A stretch of 64,000 nucleotides of DNA, taken from contig NZ_JABEPR010000002.1 in the NCBI RefSeq assembly GCF_013044515.1, positions 434,001 through 498,000 on the forward strand, in the 5' to 3' direction. Below are positions 6,972 to 14,080 of this stretch, one piece after another. Within the stretch, counting starts at the first letter, position 1; every line of letters begins with the position of its first letter. The translations under genes were made by a program, and so were the position numbers. Origin of the DNA: Sphingomonas sp. ID1715. Lineage in GTDB: Bacteria; Pseudomonadota; Alphaproteobacteria; Sphingomonadales; Sphingomonadaceae. The notes under the pieces are model-generated. The model saw nothing but the letters and a program-made list of their open reading frames with translations, did no database searches and was not told the DNA's origin.

Positions 6972-7276
6972 CCCAACCGCTCCCACAACCCCGTCTTGAC
7001 CGCGATCCCGACCAGCAGCAGCGCCAGCAGCAGCCGCACGAACCACCCCGCCACCGCCTGCACCGCCGATTTCTTCGCGTCGCGCCAGGCGCCGAGCAGC
7101 GAACGCAGCTCCCGCACGTCCACGCCCGCGCTCGCATCCTCGAGCCCCAGCGAAGCGAGCGCCCGCCGCGCCCCCAGCTCAGACGCCTCCTCGATCACGC
7201 CCCGAAGGGTCGCGACCGACGCGCCCTCCCCCTCCGCCTGCGCCAACAGCGAGGCGAGCAACCCATCCTGAGACAT
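6968..7276 (-). CDS. GTA g3.5-like small membrane-anchored protein (DUF6127 type)
   Basis: The 102-residue protein starts at ATG 7276, with a strong ribosome site GAGGAGA seven bases upstream. Residues 1-70 are helical and charged. Residues about 80-97 (GWFVRLLLALLLVGIAVKTG) form one membrane segment. It sits between the portal and protease genes, where GTA clusters carry the poorly characterised g3.5 gene. Its stop overlaps the GTG of the protease by four bases. The function is unknown. Assignment to g3.5 is by position, size and the C-terminal membrane helix. Confidence 0.65.
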   Translation of the reverse strand: MSQDGLLASLLAQAEGEGASVATLRGVIEEASELGARRALASLGLEDASAGVDVRELRSLLGAWRDAKKSAVQAVAGWFVRLLLALLLVGIAVKTGLWERLG

Positions 7277-7294
7277 AATTCGTCTCCTCAATAT

Positions 7295-7413
7295 GTTCGC
7301 GCAGAGACGCGGAGACGCAGAGGGGAGCTTGCGCGAAGCGCAAGACAATCGTGAGCAAGCGAAAGGACGGATGAACCGCGGACTCTCCGCGTCTCTGCGC
7401 CTCCGCGCGAACC
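7295..7413. repeat. Inverted-repeat element between portal and g3.5-like genes
   Basis: The ends (GTTCGCGCAGAGACGCGGAG on the left and its near complement on the right) are about 30 bp long and closely related to those of the element at 1396-1531. It fills the space between the two genes. Confidence 0.7.
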
Positions 7414-7422
7414 AACCCTTTT

Positions 7423-8538
7423 CTACATCCCCACCGCCGCCCGCTTCTCCTCGGCCGACAGCCAGTCTGCCCCCGCGACCATGCTCCACAGCCGCTCCCG
7501 GTCCTCCGAAAGCTCCGGCACCCGATCGACATCCACGCCGATCGTCACTCCCGGCCACCAGGGGCTCAGCCCCTGCACCAGCGCGCCGAAGATCTTGGCC
7601 GCGACCGGCAGGACGCCCAACCGCCACAAGGCCCGGTTCGCCTCTCGATAATTGGCGTAAGTCGCGTCGCCCGGCAGCCCGAGCAGCATCGGCGGCACAC
7701 CGAAGGCCAATGCGATCTCCCGCGCGGCCGCCGCCTTCAAGCCGACGAAGTCCATATCCGCGGGCGACAGCGACAGCGCCTGCCACTTGAGGCCACCCTC
7801 CAGCAGCAATGGCCGCCCGGCATTGCCGGCACCCTGGAAACTCGCCTCGAGTTCAGACTTCAGCCGCGCGAACTGATCCGCCGACAGTCCCGAGCCGTCG
7901 CCCGGCTCATAGACCAGCGCTCCCGAAGGCCGCGCCGCATTATCGAGCAGCGCCTTGTTCCACCGCGTCGCCGCGTTGTGGATCGCCACCGCCCCCGCCG
8001 CCGAGCCCAGGCACCCCAGCCCATAATGATCGTCGGTCGGATGGAAGGAGCGAATATGGATCAGCTCGCCCGCATCGATCCGCTGCGTCACTTCCCCGAC
8101 CCGGTACAGATAAGCCCCCGGCCACCCGCGCGCATCCGCTTCGACCGTCACGCGGTCCGGCCGAAGTGCATAGAGCTCCCTCACTCCGCTCGTCCCGAGC
8201 GCAGTCGAGGGGCGCTGAGACCCGCTCAGAATCTGAACATACGCATTCCCATGCAAAAGGAGGTGAGAAGCCACCGTCTCCACCAGCCCCTGCCCGCCGG
8301 ACGTCGCAGCCACCAGCCGCGCCACTTCAGGCTCCGAGCAAAGAACCGGCGCCGCCCCCACGCTCTCCGCCACCAACCGCACCGCCCGCTGCGCGACTGG
8401 GTTCAGCGCATAAGCCTCGCGCACCTGCGCCTCATAGGATCGCGGCCAATCCCCCGACCCGAACGCCATTCCGAACCCACGCGAAAGCGCCGGCCGAGCG
8501 CCCTCGCGCCCGGCCTTCCGTCCGAACCATTTCATCAC
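7423..8538 (-). CDS. GTA g3-like portal protein
   Basis: The 371-residue protein belongs to the HK97-type phage portal family, the dodecamer through which DNA enters the head. Typical segments are NPVAQRAVRLVAESVGAAP near residue 45, LLLHGNAYVQIL, GELIHIRSFHPTDDHYGLG, HNAATRWNKALLDNAARPSG and FGVPPMLLGLPGDATYANYR. The start MMKWFGRKAG is usual for the family. One feature is odd: between VQIL and RELYALRPDR there is an extra stretch (SGSQRPSTALGTSG) encoded by a short palindromic repeat at 8186-8215. It lies in a surface-loop region and leaves the frame intact. Confidence 0.92.
   Translation of the reverse strand: MMKWFGRKAGREGARPALSRGFGMAFGSGDWPRSYEAQVREAYALNPVAQRAVRLVAESVGAAPVLCSEPEVARLVAATSGGQGLVETVASHLLLHGNAYVQILSGSQRPSTALGTSGVRELYALRPDRVTVEADARGWPGAYLYRVGEVTQRIDAGELIHIRSFHPTDDHYGLGCLGSAAGAVAIHNAATRWNKALLDNAARPSGALVYEPGDGSGLSADQFARLKSELEASFQGAGNAGRPLLLEGGLKWQALSLSPADMDFVGLKAAAAREIALAFGVPPMLLGLPGDATYANYREANRALWRLGVLPVAAKIFGALVQGLSPWWPGVTIGVDVDRVPELSEDRERLWSMVAGADWLSAEEKRAAVGM
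8186..8215. repeat. Short palindromic repeat read in frame inside the portal gene
   Basis: On the minus strand the core reads GCGCCCCTCGACTGCGCTCG followed by GGACGAGCGG. A nearly identical 30-bp copy occurs inside the terminase gene at 9353-9382, translated there in a different frame. Confidence 0.7.
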
Positions 8539-8586
8539 TGTTCCCCAATCGCTTGAATGCTGTGCGCCGCGCGCTAGTCTCGCGCC

Positions 8587-8874
8587 GTGAGCGCGGTCGA
8601 TAAGCTTCTTTTCTTCGCCCGATCCGCAGATCAGGTCGTCGTGAGCGGCACCTTCGAACTGGCCCTGATCGCCTGGCTGCTGCGGACGCTCCTGACCTCA
8701 AGGGCCATGCTCTGGCCGTCCGGCTTCGGCGACAATGGACCCCTGGTCTTCGACCGTACGGACGAACCGCGCGAGTTCTGGGCGCTGGTCTGCCTCGCAG
8801 CCTGCGCTCTCGCCTTCGCCACCTTCGTGCTCGTCCACCGGCTCATAGACATCGCACTCGAGCTTCGGCCCTAG
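8587..8874 (+). CDS. Small membrane protein of unknown function, antisense within the GTA cluster
   Basis: The 95-residue product starts at GTG 8587. Two membrane segments are visible (about residues 21-38 and 65-86) with a soluble loop between them. No family is recognised. It lies on the plus strand between the portal and terminase genes, and its last 32 bases overlap the 3' end of the terminase gene. There is no clear ribosome site. The gene fills an otherwise empty 300-bp space, so its reality rests on the hydrophobic pattern and the intact frame. Confidence 0.45.
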   Translation: MSAVDKLLFFARSADQVVVSGTFELALIAWLLRTLLTSRAMLWPSGFGDNGPLVFDRTDEPREFWALVCLAACALAFATFVLVHRLIDIALELRP

Positions 8875-10177
8875 ACACCAGCATCAGCTCCGTCAGCGCC
8901 CAGACCAGCGCGTCCGCCCGGTCCGGCGACCGTCCCGGACCCTTGTAATCGCCGCCGATGACGAACCCGCACATCTGGTCCTCCAGCTGCGGGAACGCCC
9001 CGGCATGACGCACCAGGCCGCGTTCGTAGAGTGCTGCGACCGGCTCGGCGCGAGCAACCTTGCCGCGGCTCGCATGCACGGCCTTCACCGGCAGGCCCGG
9101 ATCGACCTGGTGCAGCAGGTCGGTGACCAGCTTGCCGCCATTGTTCACTTCCGCGACGACGCGATCCGCGCCATGCCGCCGTGCCGCCCCGCTCACCGCC
9201 TCCGCCCAGCCGACCGGCGACTTGCCCGATACGCTCGCATCCTCGATCACATGCGCGACGCCGTCACCGCCCAGCCCCGCCACCACGATCCCGCAAGCAT
9301 CGCCCTGTTCCGATACCGGCGGGTCCACCGCCACGACCACCCTCGTCACCACTCGCTCGTCCCGAGCGAAGTCGAGGGGCGCATGTCGAGAAGCCTCCAA
9401 CAGACCCCGCGTCCACAGCGCCCCCTCCAAATCCTCGATCAGTTCGCCGTCCAGCTCCTGCCGCCCCAGCCGCGTGCCCGCATAGGTCGCCCGCATCACA
9501 CTCAGGAAGTGGTCCTCCAGCACGACATTGTCGCCCGTCCGCCCCCGCGTGACGATGGTTAGCGGATCGCTTTTGATCCGCGTCAGCAGCGGGATCGGCT
9601 TGGGCGTGGTCGTGACCAGCGCGCGCGGCCGCATGCCGGCGCGCAGCGCCATCTGCAGATTGTCCCAGCTCTCTTCCGGCTTCGCCCATTTGGCGAGTTC
9701 GTCGCACCAGGCGAAATGATGCGTGCCGCCGCGCAAGCCATCCGGATTCTCGCCCGAATAAAGCTGCACGACGCTGCCGTTCGGAAAGCGCAGCCGCTTC
9801 ATCGCCGGCTCCCAAACCACCCGCCGCTTCAGCCGGGACAGCACGGAGAGCAGCCCGCTCTCCCCCTCCACCATCACTGCCCGCGCCTCGTCGATCGTCG
9901 CGCCAACCAGCGCAATCCGGCACGACTGCCCCAGCGCCAGCCGCGCCACCCACTCGGCGCCCGCCCGCGTCTTGCCGTACCCGCGACCCGCCTGCATCAA
10001 CCAGGTCCGCCACCCCTCGGACGAAGGCTCGATCTGCCCCTCATGCGCCCAGGCTTCGAACCTGCTGTCGAGCTTCAGCAGGTCGGTGACGGTCATCTTC
10101 GCCAGCAACTTCGCGATCTCGGCATCGTCCTTGCGCACCAGCGCCAGGACGACGCGCCGCCAGAAGGTGATCGCCAT
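8843..10177 (-). CDS. GTA g2-like large terminase subunit
   Basis: The 444-residue protein is a large terminase, the ATPase/nuclease that packs DNA into the head. The Walker A region is QAGRGYGKTRAG (about residues 63-74), the Walker B region is FAWCDELAKW, and TTTPKPIPLL is the coupling motif. The nuclease begins at VVAVDPPVSEQGDACGIVVAG, with its first catalytic Asp. The length and the C-terminal RVRCL are normal. Just before the nuclease domain, residues SRHAPLDFARDER come from a palindromic repeat (9353-9382) inserted in frame in the linker between ATPase and nuclease. The gene lies downstream of the small terminase, separated from it by a plus-strand PEP-CTERM gene. Confidence 0.93.
   Translation of the reverse strand: MAITFWRRVVLALVRKDDAEIAKLLAKMTVTDLLKLDSRFEAWAHEGQIEPSSEGWRTWLMQAGRGYGKTRAGAEWVARLALGQSCRIALVGATIDEARAVMVEGESGLLSVLSRLKRRVVWEPAMKRLRFPNGSVVQLYSGENPDGLRGGTHHFAWCDELAKWAKPEESWDNLQMALRAGMRPRALVTTTPKPIPLLTRIKSDPLTIVTRGRTGDNVVLEDHFLSVMRATYAGTRLGRQELDGELIEDLEGALWTRGLLEASRHAPLDFARDERVVTRVVVAVDPPVSEQGDACGIVVAGLGGDGVAHVIEDASVSGKSPVGWAEAVSGAARRHGADRVVAEVNNGGKLVTDLLHQVDPGLPVKAVHASRGKVARAEPVAALYERGLVRHAGAFPQLEDQMCGFVIGGDYKGPGRSPDRADALVWALTELMLVSRAEARVRCL
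9353..9382. repeat. Short palindromic repeat read in frame inside the terminase gene
   Basis: The core is nearly identical to the repeat in the portal gene (8186-8215) and has the same orientation relative to transcription. It is translated here as APLDFARDER, in a different frame from the portal copy. Confidence 0.7.
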
Positions 10178-10427
10178 GCTCCACCTCAGCCTTCCGTTCG
10201 AAGATGAAATCTGTCGTCCGGGCCTTGGCAGTCGTCGGCGCCCTTACTTTCGTCAATCCCGCGAAAGCGGGAGGCCAGCCGAGCCGCTCGACTAATCCCG
10301 TCAACCCGGCTTTGAGCCGGAGTCCCGCTTCCCTTTCTGTCTATCCCAGCAGCAGAGCGGCTCTGACTCAGCCTTTGACATTCCTTTCAAGATCAGCAGA
10401 TTCTCAAATACAAATAGGGGAATCAGA
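10178..10427. other. Intergenic region with two short palindromes, no gene seen
   Basis: This space upstream of the terminase holds CCCGCGAAAGCGGGA and AACCCGGCTTTGAGCCGG type palindromes around 10258-10325. An AT-richer stretch (10380-10427) may carry the promoter of the plus-strand PEP-CTERM gene. No open frame here is convincing. Confidence 0.5.
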
Positions 10428-11081
10428 ATGCGCTCACTCGCACTCGCGGCTTTGCTGGTAGCAGCACCCGCTCAGTCGGCTCTCGTCAAGCTGACTTATA
10501 CGGGTCATGTCTACCATCTGACCGACACCGTCTCGAACCGCTTCGCTCTCGGCGACATGGTGAGTGGTTTTGTCGTCTACGAGACAGAAGGCGTCGCCCA
10601 GCCGAACAACACTTATTTCTTGAGCTACTACGGTCTCGTGAAGAGCGGGGAGCTCAACGTCGACGGCTACAAGGTGACGTGGGGTGCCGGAACGCGGCTG
10701 ACGACCAGCGACGGCGAACCGGCCTACGGCACCAAACTCATCGACCGGTTCATTGTCGACGCATTCGAAGGTGGAGATGCCCTCAACGGTCTACCGTTCC
10801 GTGATGGGTTTCTGAACTGGCAGGACAACGAAGGTCAGTCCATTCGAGGCGGTGATCTTCCGATCACGCAAGCGCACATCGATTCCTATCGCGACGGTGT
10901 TCGCGGCGCGATTGACTGGGGTCTCTCAAACGATGCGGCGAACCGCGTCACCTTCGAACTTACTCGCGTCACGCTCTCGCCAGCTGTGCCCGAACCAGCA
11001 ACGTGGGCCCTAATGATTAGTGGCTTCGGCCTACTCGGCGCCACTGCTCGCCGCCGATTGAGCCTCCCTTCTCGAGTCTAG
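10428..11081 (+). CDS. Secreted PEP-CTERM protein (PEPxxWA-type sorting signal)
   Basis: The 217-residue protein has a signal peptide (about residues 1-18, MRSLALAALLVAAPAQSA) and a beta-rich body. Its C-terminal sorting signal reads VPEPATWALMISGFGLLGA followed by TARRR, that is PEP motif, membrane helix and basic end. Such proteins are cut by an exosortase and go to the cell surface or matrix. The body (YTGHVYHLTDT..., GDMVSGFVVYET) resembles other uncharacterised PEP-CTERM proteins. It is read on the plus strand between the two terminase genes and has nothing obvious to do with the GTA. GGGGAA stands six bases before the ATG. A second PEP-CTERM protein is encoded at 23620. Confidence 0.88.
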   Translation: MRSLALAALLVAAPAQSALVKLTYTGHVYHLTDTVSNRFALGDMVSGFVVYETEGVAQPNNTYFLSYYGLVKSGELNVDGYKVTWGAGTRLTTSDGEPAYGTKLIDRFIVDAFEGGDALNGLPFRDGFLNWQDNEGQSIRGGDLPITQAHIDSYRDGVRGAIDWGLSNDAANRVTFELTRVTLSPAVPEPATWALMISGFGLLGATARRRLSLPSRV

Positions 11082-11108
11082 CAGACGGCGCCTGATATCT
11101 TTGCTAAT

Positions 11109-11639
11109 CTAATCCAGCCCCCGGCGACGCTGCCTGTCCTCCTCCGCCGCCCTCTCCACCAACTCCCCCCGCGCGATCATCTGGTCACGCAGCCGTCCGA
11201 TGCGACGCATGATCCGCGCCCGGATCTCGTCCGCATCCGCCTCGCTCACTTCCGGCTCGGCTTCGGCTGCATTGTCGCGGTGCAGGCGCAGCAGGGTCAG
11301 CGCGATCGCGTTCGGATATTCGTGGGTGCGGTCGACCGAGCCATCCGCCTTGGTCACGGTCTTCACCGTGCCGTTCATCGCCCGCTCGAGCATCATCAGC
11401 TCGAGATTGTGATAGGCGCCGCCGATCGCTTCCGCCCAGCGCGCGCGGAACGCCGCATCCTGCGCCTTGTGCTTGTACACCGTCGCGACGGCCACCCGCG
11501 CCCGTCGGGCGGAGAGGCGGACGTTGCAGGTGGCGGCCAGCTCGGCGAAGAACCGCTCCTGCTTCCCGGCGTCAAAGCTATTGCCACGCGCCTGCGCCAC
11601 CCGCGGCCTTTTGCCTCCGATCAGCTGCGTGTTCGGCAT
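11109..11639 (-). CDS. Putative small terminase subunit (GTA g1-like)
   Basis: The 176-residue protein starts at ATG 11639 with GGGAGGT seven bases upstream. Residues about 26-75 (FFAELAATCNVRLSARRARV, then AVATVYKHKAQDAAFRARW) form a helix-turn-helix of the kind used by small terminase subunits to recognise DNA. The segment up to ERAMNG and the charged C-terminal helix are also typical of proteins encoded just upstream of GTA-type large terminases. A longer frame to 11711 exists, but its first residues look non-coding. The gene points the same way as the GTA genes and is separated from terL by the PEP-CTERM gene. Confidence 0.65.
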   Translation of the reverse strand: MPNTQLIGGKRPRVAQARGNSFDAGKQERFFAELAATCNVRLSARRARVAVATVYKHKAQDAAFRARWAEAIGGAYHNLELMMLERAMNGTVKTVTKADGSVDRTHEYPNAIALTLLRLHRDNAAEAEPEVSEADADEIRARIMRRIGRLRDQMIARGELVERAAEEDRQRRRGLD

Positions 11640-11766
11640 GGCTCGGACCTCCCAACGAAAAGAGCGGCCCCTCCGCCCGGAGGAACCGCCCGACTCACAT
11701 TTCTTCAGCATTCCCGTTTAGTGCCAGATCATCGTCACGATGTCAAGCATAATTTACCGGTTTGGT

Positions 11767-12411
11767 TCAGGCGCGCGCGGCGAGGAATGCCTTTTCTCCT
11801 GCGATGAGCGGCTTGAGCTTCGCATGTTCGAACCAGCCCTGCGTCCAGGCGTGGAGCCGTGGCCAGCGCGCGGGATCGGGCGAGCCGCCGCAGTGCATCA
11901 TGTTCACAAACGGGCTCACCACCCCGATGTCGGCGATCGACAACTGCCCGCCGACCAGGAACCCGCCCGGCTCGGGCACCACGCCTTCCAGATAGTCGTA
12001 GATCGGCGGCAATTCCTCGGCGAGCGCCTTGTCCGCCGCGTCGAGGTCACCCTCCCGCCCGATCAGCCTGGCGACCACGCGGTTGAAGAACACCTTCGCG
12101 CCCGCGGCCGTCAGGATCGTGTCGGCGAACTCCTCATACCACACCGCGCGCGCCCGATCCTCCGGAGAGCTCGGCAGCATCGGCGGCGTCGGATATTTGG
12201 CGTCCAGATAGGTGACGATGGCAGTCGAATCCGAGATGCGGAAATCGCCATCCTCGAACCCCGGCATCTTGCCGAACGGACTGCACGCGCGAAACGCCGG
12301 GTCAGGCTTCCCGAACACTACCGGCACCAATTCCGGCGAGAGACCCTTCTCGACCGCGACCATCAGCACCTTGCGCACGAACGGCGACATCGAGGCCCCG
12401 TAAACCTTCAT
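11767..12411 (-). CDS. Glutathione S-transferase family protein
   Basis: The 214-residue protein has the two-domain GST layout. An N-terminal thioredoxin fold begins MKVYGASMSPFVRKVLM, where Ser8 or Ser10 may activate glutathione. The SPFGKMPGFEDGD loop with cis-Pro and the SDSTAIVTYLDAKYP glutathione-binding motif follow. A helical C-terminal domain begins at about residue 85 and carries the conserved LSIADIGVVSPF. Such enzymes detoxify electrophiles; the substrate cannot be read from the sequence. It stands alone, convergent with nothing, between the GTA genes and clpP. Confidence 0.88.
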   Translation of the reverse strand: MKVYGASMSPFVRKVLMVAVEKGLSPELVPVVFGKPDPAFRACSPFGKMPGFEDGDFRISDSTAIVTYLDAKYPTPPMLPSSPEDRARAVWYEEFADTILTAAGAKVFFNRVVARLIGREGDLDAADKALAEELPPIYDYLEGVVPEPGGFLVGGQLSIADIGVVSPFVNMMHCGGSPDPARWPRLHAWTQGWFEHAKLKPLIAGEKAFLAARA

Positions 12412-12512
12412 CGATCGCTCCTCCCGCTCACGCTTTAGCAGGCAGGATCAGCGAAGCCACCACCAGGGCTCCAAGGGATCGGTACGGGAGTCCGGCCAAG
12501 CGAAAACATTTT

Positions 12513-12579
12513 GCTCACAAAGAACACAAAGGCCACGAAGAGACTTCCCCTTCGTGGCCTTCGTGCCCTTTGTGAGAAC
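12513..12579. repeat. Inverted repeat downstream of clpP
   Basis: Two arms of about 27 bp (CTCACAAAGAACACAAAGGC and its near complement) enclose a short loop. This is a widespread bacterial intergenic repeat type. It lies eight bases past the clpP stop and could act as a bidirectional terminator. A related copy is at 14006-14071. Confidence 0.8.
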
Positions 12580-12587
12580 AGCCTCGC

Positions 12588-13235
12588 CTACGCCGCCTGC
12601 GCGCTCGGCTCCTCGGCCGGGCTCGGGCGCTTTTCGAACACTTCATCGATCAGCCCGAATTCCTTGGCTTCCATCGCGTCCAGGAACTTGTCCCGTTCCA
12701 TCGCGTCGTTGATCACTTCGATCGGCTGGCCGGTATATTTGGCGTACAGCTCGTTCATCCGCGCGCGGATGCGCAGGATTTCCTTCGCCTGGATCTCGAT
12801 GTCGGTCGCCTGCCCCTGCGCGCCGCCGGAGGGCTGGTGGATCATGATCCGCGCATTGGTCAGCGCGACCCGCATGCCCGGCTCGCCGGCCGCGAGCAGG
12901 AAGCTGCCCATCGACGCCGCCTGGCCGATGCACACCGTGCCGATGCGCGGGCGGATATATTGCATCGTGTCATGGATCGCCATGCCCGCCGTGACCACAC
13001 CGCCCGGCGAGTTGATGTACATGTAGATGTCCTTCTTCGGGTTCTCGGACTCGAGGAAGAGCAATTGCGCGGTGATCAGCGAGGCCATGTGATCCTCGAC
13101 GCCTCCCGTCACGAACACGATCCGCTCGCGCAGCAGCCGCGAATAGATGTCGAAGCTGCGTTCGCCGCGGTTGGACTGTTCGATGACGATGGGAACCAGG
13201 CCGCCGACGATATCGGCGTGATCGGGAGTGGGCAT
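12588..13235 (-). CDS. clpP: ATP-dependent Clp protease proteolytic subunit ClpP
   Basis: The 215-residue protein is a standard ClpP, which forms the barrel-shaped serine protease working with ClpX or ClpA. The catalytic Ser is in GQAASMGS and the His is in [12 protein letters not shown]. The opening ([20 protein letters not shown], then [11 protein letters not shown]) is the usual alphaproteobacterial start. The gene lies on the minus strand downstream of tig and a TonB receptor. In many alphaproteobacteria tig, clpP and clpX are neighbours, but no clpX follows here. A second, divergent ClpP gene starts 127 bp away. Confidence 0.95.
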   Translation of the reverse strand: MPTPDHADIVGGLVPIVIEQSNRGERSFDIYSRLLRERIVFVTGGVEDHMASLITAQLLFLESENPKKDIYMYINSPGGVVTAGMAIHDTMQYIRPRIGTVCIGQAASMGSFLLAAGEPGMRVALTNARIMIHQPSGGAQGQATDIEIQAKEILRIRARMNELYAKYTGQPIEVINDAMERDKFLDAMEAKEFGLIDEVFEKRPSPAEEPSAQAA

Positions 13236-13362
13236 TAGGCGTCCTTGTCTGAATGTGCCGTCGCTATGTCGTCGGTTCGGCGGATTGGTTCAAGAGGCGC
13301 GTCCGTTGCGCACCCGCCGCCGCGCTCCTAGGTAAATGCGGCATAACAACCACAGGTGATCC

Positions 13363-13977
13363 ATGACGATGATGCCCGGCTTCCGCTTGAACGACGAGGA
13401 TGAAGACAGCAACGCGGGACCGGACCGCAGCACGGCTGCGATGATGACCAAGTTTCTGGAGGCGCGCACCGTGCTGCTGTTCGGGCCGGTCGACCAGAAA
13501 GTGTCCGAACGGATCGCGACCCAGCTCCTCTATCTCGATCATGTCAGCCAGGAACCGATCAAGCTGATCATCAACTCGCCGGGCGGTCACGTCGAATCCG
13601 GCGACACCATCCACGACATGGTCGGCTTCCTGAAGTCGCCCGTCGCGGTGATCGGCACCGGCTGGGTCGGCTCGATCGCCGCGCACATCTTCCTGGGCGC
13701 CAAGAAGGAACGGCGCTTCTGCCTGCCCAGCACCCGCTTCCTGATCCACCAGCCCTCAGGCGGCGCCGGTGGCCGGGCGAGCGACATCGCCATCCAGGCG
13801 CAGGAAATCATCAAGCTTCGGGAACGCATCGCCCAGGTGATCGCCGAACGCACCGGCCAGCCCGTCGAACGCGTCCGCAAGGATATCGACCGCGACTATT
13901 GGATGTCGACCGAAGAAGCCAAGGAATATGGCATCCTCGGCACCGTCATCACCAATATGAGCGAAGTGACATTCTAA
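13363..13977 (+). CDS. Second ClpP-family serine protease subunit (ClpP2-like paralogue)
   Basis: The 204-residue protein is a divergent ClpP. It keeps the INSPGGHVESG and [12 protein letters not shown] motifs, with the catalytic His. The catalytic Ser is in the less usual GWVGSIAAHI; counting from this Ser to the following strand gives the same spacing as in the neighbouring ClpP, so it should be active. The N-terminus has an acidic extension (residues 8-20, NDEDEDSNAGPD). It probably forms its own or a mixed barrel with a Clp ATPase. It is read away from clpP, with a 127-bp shared upstream region. Confidence 0.88.
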   Translation: MTMMPGFRLNDEDEDSNAGPDRSTAAMMTKFLEARTVLLFGPVDQKVSERIATQLLYLDHVSQEPIKLIINSPGGHVESGDTIHDMVGFLKSPVAVIGTGWVGSIAAHIFLGAKKERRFCLPSTRFLIHQPSGGAGGRASDIAIQAQEIIKLRERIAQVIAERTGQPVERVRKDIDRDYWMSTEEAKEYGILGTVITNMSEVTF

Positions 13978-14005
13978 ATTTCTTCGCGAAGCGATATCAA
14001 AGCGT

Positions 14006-14071
14006 TTCTCACAAAGAGCACAAAGGACACAAAGAACTCTCTCTTCGTGTTCTTTGTGCCCTTTGTGAGAA
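14006..14071. repeat. Inverted repeat downstream of the second clpP
   Basis: It belongs to the same family as the repeat at 12513-12579 (TTCTCACAAAGAGCACAAAG and its near complement). It sits between the convergent ends of the second clpP and the TonB receptor and may serve as a terminator for both. Confidence 0.8.
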
Positions 14072-14080
14072 CAATTCTTT

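Noticed and set aside
1396-7413. A CRISPR array, because related repeats recur several times
   Set aside because: The repeats differ in family and length, lie between or inside genes at irregular distances, and have no spacer pattern or cas genes nearby.
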